Notes under the pieces: model-generated | The model's input: only the letters and a program-made list of their open reading frames with translations | The model's database searches: none | What the model was told of the DNA's origin: nothing | Part shown: positions 59,763-64,000 of the stretch, one piece after another | Numbering within the stretch: position 1 is the first letter of the stretch | How the letters are laid out: every line of letters begins with the position of its first letter | Made by a program: the position numbers and the translations under genes | Assembly: GCA_963809795.1 (NCBI GenBank) | Contig: CAWELN010000020.1 | Coordinates: 62,001 to 126,000 of the forward strand | DNA length: 64,000 bases | Direction of reading: 5' to 3' | Origin: DASUAS01 sp963809795 | GTDB lineage: Bacteria > Actinomycetota > Acidimicrobiia > IMCC26256 > DASPTH01

Positions 59763-60539
59763 TCAGAGGCGGTACCCGCCGTCGACGCTGATCACCTGGC
59801 CGGTGATGCCGGCGCCGTCGTCGGACGCGAGCAGGGTGGCCATGCCCGCGAGCTCCTCGGGCTCGAGCACCCGGTGCTGCGCGTTGTCGGCGTGGGCCAG
59901 GGCCCTCGCCTCCTCGACCGTCGTCCGATTGCGCGCCGCCACCTTCTCGAAATCGAGCAGCGACGTGTTGGTCCACCCCGGGCACAGGAGGTTCACGGTG
60001 ATGCCATGCGTGCCACTCGCCTGCGCGAGCTGCTTGGTGAAGCCGATGAGCGCGTGCTTGGCGGTGGTGTAGGCGAGGGTGCCGGCGGCGCGCTTGGACG
60101 CACCCGACCCGATGCTGATGATGCGGCCGAACCGCTGCTCGCGCATCGCCGGGAGCGCGGCGCGGGTCGTCCACCACGCAGAGGTGAGGTTCAGGGCGAG
60201 CGTGTCCTCGAACGACGCGTCGTCACCCGTGAACGGATCGTGGGCACGGCCGACCGTGCCACCCACGTTGTTCACGAGGACGTCGACGCGACCGAAGCGC
60301 GCCACCGCCTCCTCCACCGGACGGCGCGCGTCGTCGCGGTCGGACGCGTCGGCGACGACCGCCAGTCCGGATGCACCGCCCTCGTCGGCCACCGCGGCGA
60401 GCACGGCGTCGAGGTCGGAGGCGGTGCGGGACGAGACCACGACGGTGGCGCCTTCGCGGGCGAAGCGCAGCGCCAGCGCCCGCCCGATCCCCCGCCCGCC
60501 CCCGGTGACGACGGCGATCCGGCCCGCGAGCTGCCCCAC
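59763..60539 (-). CDS. short-chain dehydrogenase/reductase
   Basis: 258 residues from GTG at 60539. VTGGGRGIGRALALRFA is the cofactor motif, NNVGG the NAG-like region, and the catalytic Ser, Tyr and Lys are in SIGSGASKRAAGTLAYTTAK. It is a 3-oxoacyl-type reductase and is divergent from the acyl-CoA dehydrogenase with only 23 bp between the start codons. TAAGGT at six bases supports the start. A TGG-rich end (DDGAGITGQVISVDGGYRL) is typical. Confidence 0.85.
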   Translation of the reverse strand: MGQLAGRIAVVTGGGRGIGRALALRFAREGATVVVSSRTASDLDAVLAAVADEGGASGLAVVADASDRDDARRPVEEAVARFGRVDVLVNNVGGTVGRAHDPFTGDDASFEDTLALNLTSAWWTTRAALPAMREQRFGRIISIGSGASKRAAGTLAYTTAKHALIGFTKQLAQASGTHGITVNLLCPGWTNTSLLDFEKVAARNRTTVEEARALAHADNAQHRVLEPEELAGMATLLASDDGAGITGQVISVDGGYRL

Positions 60540-60545
60540 GGACCG

Positions 60546-60555
60546 ACCTTATACT
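60546..60555. promoter_or_regulatory. divergent overlapping -10 boxes (TAAGGT minus, TATACT plus)
   Basis: accttatact at 60546-60555 contains TAAGGT for the minus-strand SDR (6 bases before its GTG) and TATACT for the plus-strand acyl-CoA dehydrogenase (7 bases before its ATG). Only 23 bp separate the two start codons. The two promoters cannot be fully occupied at the same time. Confidence 0.6.
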
Positions 60556-60562
60556 CCGCGTC

Positions 60563-61857
<1,295 letters not shown>

Positions 61858-61861
<4 letters not shown>

Positions 61862-61901
61862 TGCAGCTGGGGACGCCGCAACGGAATCGACCCATCTGAT
61901 G
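61858..61901. repeat. shortened palindromic element with CTGATG flanks
   Basis: CTGATG occurs at 61858-61863 and 61896-61901. Between them lies a shortened copy of the element in the opposite orientation: gcaacggaatcgacc corresponds to the outer core at 47757, with the central stem lost. It encodes a 12-codon ORF from an ATG overlapping the acyl-CoA dehydrogenase stop to a TGA at 61897-61899. The acyl-CoA dehydrogenase TGA lies in the left flank. Confidence 0.7.
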
Positions 61902-61912
61902 GAGGGGCGCTG

Positions 61913-62959
61913 ATGGCGGCCGAGCAGACCAACCCGGTCGACGTGGCCGAGGCGGTGGCCCCGGATCGGCTCGGTCCCTGGATCGCCGAGCACGTCCCCG
62001 ACGCGAACGGGACCGTCGAGGTGACGCAGATCGCGGGCGGGTCGTCGAACCTCACGTTCAAGGTCGCCGACGGCAAGCACGAGTGGGTGCTGCGCCGGCC
62101 GCCGCTCCGACACGTCCTCGCCACCGCGCACGACATGGGCCGCGAGCACCGGGTGCAGTCGGCGCTCGAGGCCACCGACGTGCCGGTCGCGGCGCAGGTC
62201 GCGGCGTGCGACGACGAGTCGGTGATCGGCGCGCCCTTCTACATGATGGAGTACCTCGACGGCGTGGTCTACGACGACGTCGATGCCACCTCCGCGCTCA
62301 CCGAGGACCAGGGCCGGGCGGCGTCCTACGAGCTGGTCGACGTGCTGGCCCGACTGCACGCGGTCGACTACGAGGCGGTCGGCCTCGGCGGCTTCGGCCG
62401 TCCGGCCGGGTACCTCGCCCGCCAGGTGGCGCGCTGGCAGACGCAGTGGGAGAAGTCGAAGACGGTCGAGATGCCGGTCGTCGACGAGGTCGCGCAACGC
62501 CTCGAACGACGGCTCCCCGCCGAGAGCCGCCACGCGATCGTCCACGGTGACTACAGCTTCAACAACACGATGTTCCGCCGCGACGACCCCACGCGCATCC
62601 AGGCCGTCCTCGATTGGGAGATGTCGACGCTCGGCGATCCGCTCACCGACGTCGGGATGGTCGCGGTCTACTGGACCGAGGTCGGCGAGATCATGTGGCG
62701 CAACCGCAAGCCGCAGGCCCACCGCGCCAACGCCGGGTTCCCCGATGTCGACTCGTTGCTCGAACGCTACGCGGTGACCAGCGGCACCGATCTCTCGCAG
62801 ATCGACTTCTACCGCGCGTTCGCGACGTACAAGCTCGCGGTCATCGCCCAGGGGGGCGCGCGGCGCGTCGAGCACACCGATCCCGAGCGGGCGGGCCGGG
62901 TCACCGGCACCGTCGCCCAGCTCGCCGAGCTCGCGCTCGGGTTGACGGAGGAGTACTGA
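61913..62959 (+). CDS. ACAD10/APH-type phosphotransferase
   Basis: 348 residues of a kinase-like fold. GGSSNLTFKVADGKHEWVLR is the ATP-lobe start, catalytic loop HAIVHGDYSFNNTMFRRD (Asp and Asn) and LDWEMSTLGDPLTDVG the metal-binding Asp. Such kinases accompany acyl-CoA dehydrogenases of the ACAD10/11 type, where a hydroxy group is phosphorylated before elimination. A similar role in 4-hydroxyacyl breakdown is possible (inference). GGAGGGGCG precedes the ATG. The stop overlaps the next gene (TGATG). Confidence 0.8.
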   Translation: MAAEQTNPVDVAEAVAPDRLGPWIAEHVPDANGTVEVTQIAGGSSNLTFKVADGKHEWVLRRPPLRHVLATAHDMGREHRVQSALEATDVPVAAQVAACDDESVIGAPFYMMEYLDGVVYDDVDATSALTEDQGRAASYELVDVLARLHAVDYEAVGLGGFGRPAGYLARQVARWQTQWEKSKTVEMPVVDEVAQRLERRLPAESRHAIVHGDYSFNNTMFRRDDPTRIQAVLDWEMSTLGDPLTDVGMVAVYWTEVGEIMWRNRKPQAHRANAGFPDVDSLLERYAVTSGTDLSQIDFYRAFATYKLAVIAQGGARRVEHTDPERAGRVTGTVAQLAELALGLTEEY

Positions 62960-63951
62960 TGACGGTCTCGCTCGGTGGTGTCGCCAGCCCGGTCGACTTC
63001 GATCACTACGGCGACTACGCGCCGCCGCCCGGGGCCTACGTGCAGCGCGGTGACATCGCCACGCTCACCTACCCCATCGACGGTCGCATCACCGACGACG
63101 GCTCCTCGCCGTTCCGGGCCGAACCCGGGCGCTACCACCTCTACTACTCGCTCTACTGCCCGTGGGCGCAGCGGCCGCTGATCGCGCTCAAGCTCCGCGG
63201 GCTCGAAGACATCGTGTCGTCGTCCGCGGTCGACCCGGTGCGCGACGGTCGCGGCTGGGCCTTCCGCGAGGGCCGGGGCCACGAACCGGATCCGGTGAAC
63301 GGCTTCACGTTGTTGCAGGACGCGTACCTGGCGACCGACCCCGGCTTCGCCGGCCACATCTCGGTGCCGGCGCTGTGGGATCGCGAGACCAACCGGCTGG
63401 TCAGCAACCACTACGCGACCATGACCATCGACCTCGAGACGCAGTTCGCCGGGTGGGCCGACCCTGCCGTCGACCTGTACCCGGCGGGCCGGCGCGACGA
63501 CATCGAGCGCACCGACGCGGAGATCGTGCGCACCCTGGCGACCGGTGCGTACGCGGCGATGGCCGCGCCTGACCAGGAGGCGTACGACGCCATCAGCAGC
63601 CGCGTCTACGACGCCCTCGCCTCGTTCGAGGCACGCCTCGGTCAGCGGCGCTTCCTCGTCGGCGACGGCATCACCGACGCCGACCTGCTCCTGTACGTGA
63701 ACCTCATCCGCTTCGACGCGGTCGCGGTGCCCCTCGGGCGCCTCACCCGCAAGCGGCTCGTCGACCACCCCCACCTGTGGGCCTACGTGCGCGACCTCTA
63801 CGCGCGTCCGGCGTTCCGGGAGACCACCGACCTCGACCACATCGTGCGGGGCACCTTCGGCACCGGCGCCGGCATCCGCAGCAACCGGATCGTCCCCGAC
63901 CTCCCCGACGTCGACTGGGACGCGCCGCACGGTCGCGACACCCTGGGCTGA
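62959..63951 (+). CDS. glutathionyl-hydroquinone reductase-like GST-fold protein
   Basis: 330 residues. The catalytic Cys67 is in SLYCPWAQRP, and the motifs GHISVPALWDRETNRLVSNH, ITDADLLLYVNLIRFDAVAV and RPAFRETTDLDHI match the ECM4/Omega-class family that reduces glutathionyl-hydroquinones. Actinobacteria usually use mycothiol, so the thiol partner may be mycothiol instead (inference). The ATG overlaps the kinase stop (TGATG), giving a coupled pair. Confidence 0.8.
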   Translation: MTVSLGGVASPVDFDHYGDYAPPPGAYVQRGDIATLTYPIDGRITDDGSSPFRAEPGRYHLYYSLYCPWAQRPLIALKLRGLEDIVSSSAVDPVRDGRGWAFREGRGHEPDPVNGFTLLQDAYLATDPGFAGHISVPALWDRETNRLVSNHYATMTIDLETQFAGWADPAVDLYPAGRRDDIERTDAEIVRTLATGAYAAMAAPDQEAYDAISSRVYDALASFEARLGQRRFLVGDGITDADLLLYVNLIRFDAVAVPLGRLTRKRLVDHPHLWAYVRDLYARPAFRETTDLDHIVRGTFGTGAGIRSNRIVPDLPDVDWDAPHGRDTLG

Positions 63952-63967
63952 TCCCTTCCGGCCCGGG

Positions 63968-64000
63968 CTACAGGAGGCGGGCGAAGCTCAGCTCGTGGCC
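63968..64000 (-). CDS. possible C-terminal end of a gene leaving the window
   Basis: Ten minus-strand codons (GHELSFARLL) end in a TAG at 63968-63970, 17 bases after the stop of the convergent GST-like gene. No family can be recognised; the start and most of the gene lie outside the window. Confidence 0.3.
   Translation of the reverse strand, partial: GHELSFARLL

Overview
The window is a high-GC stretch with many GTG starts, F420-dependent enzymes, class III CoA-transferases, a DUF35-thiolase fusion, MaoC/FAS1-type hydratases and many genes with a TANNNT box 5-9 bases before the start codon and no Shine-Dalgarno (leaderless genes). This points to an actinobacterium, plausibly an uncultured Acidimicrobiia-like lineage (inference). 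No rRNA, tRNA, phage, CRISPR array or canonical insertion sequence was seen. The first ~20 kb looks somewhat less GC-rich than the rest (25 A/T in 60 bases at 16021 against 18 in 60 at 43021).

Region 1 (1-21 kb) is a mixed stress and detoxification region: a universal stress protein and quinone-oxidoreductase-like gene divergent from a MarR regulator, a cation diffusion facilitator, two epoxide hydrolases of different folds, a DUF389 membrane protein, a secreted phospholipase C-like phosphoesterase, an XRE/MmyB-type regulator, a methyltransferase pseudogene, an F420-type reductase, a sulfotransferase and a histone-H1-like protein made of 29-residue repeats.

Region 2 (21-33 kb) has a co-directional catabolic run (F420-dependent oxidoreductase, then two class III CoA-transferases, a monooxygenase-fold protein and two tandem NIPSNAP-like paralogues). 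A GH3 glycosidase and a DrrAB-type exporter follow on the minus strand, the exporter divergent from its own MarR regulator.

Region 3 (33-64 kb) is acyl-CoA and alicyclic-compound catabolism: a 2-methylfumaryl-CoA isomerase-like and mesaconyl-CoA hydratase-like pair, FAD and SDR oxidoreductases, a DUF35-thiolase/aldolase fusion, a TauE-type exporter, nitrilase, amidohydrolases, tandem alpha/beta hydrolases, a TauD dioxygenase, gluconolactonase, zinc alcohol dehydrogenase, a two-subunit hydratase, acyl-CoA dehydrogenase, an ACAD10-type kinase and a glutathionyl-hydroquinone-reductase-like protein. Together they suggest activation, beta-oxidation and side-chain removal of hydrophobic substrates that cannot be named from sequence.

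Two features stand out. First, short palindromic elements (56-62 bp units) sit exactly at gene ends (33.6, 35.0, 47.8, 50.6 and 61.9 kb). Each duplicates the neighbouring gene's start or stop codon, and several form chains of tiny overlapping ORFs. Second, about a dozen otherwise intact genes are broken by frame changes, several of them in CG-dinucleotide or G/C homopolymer runs. These could be sequencing errors or real slippage.
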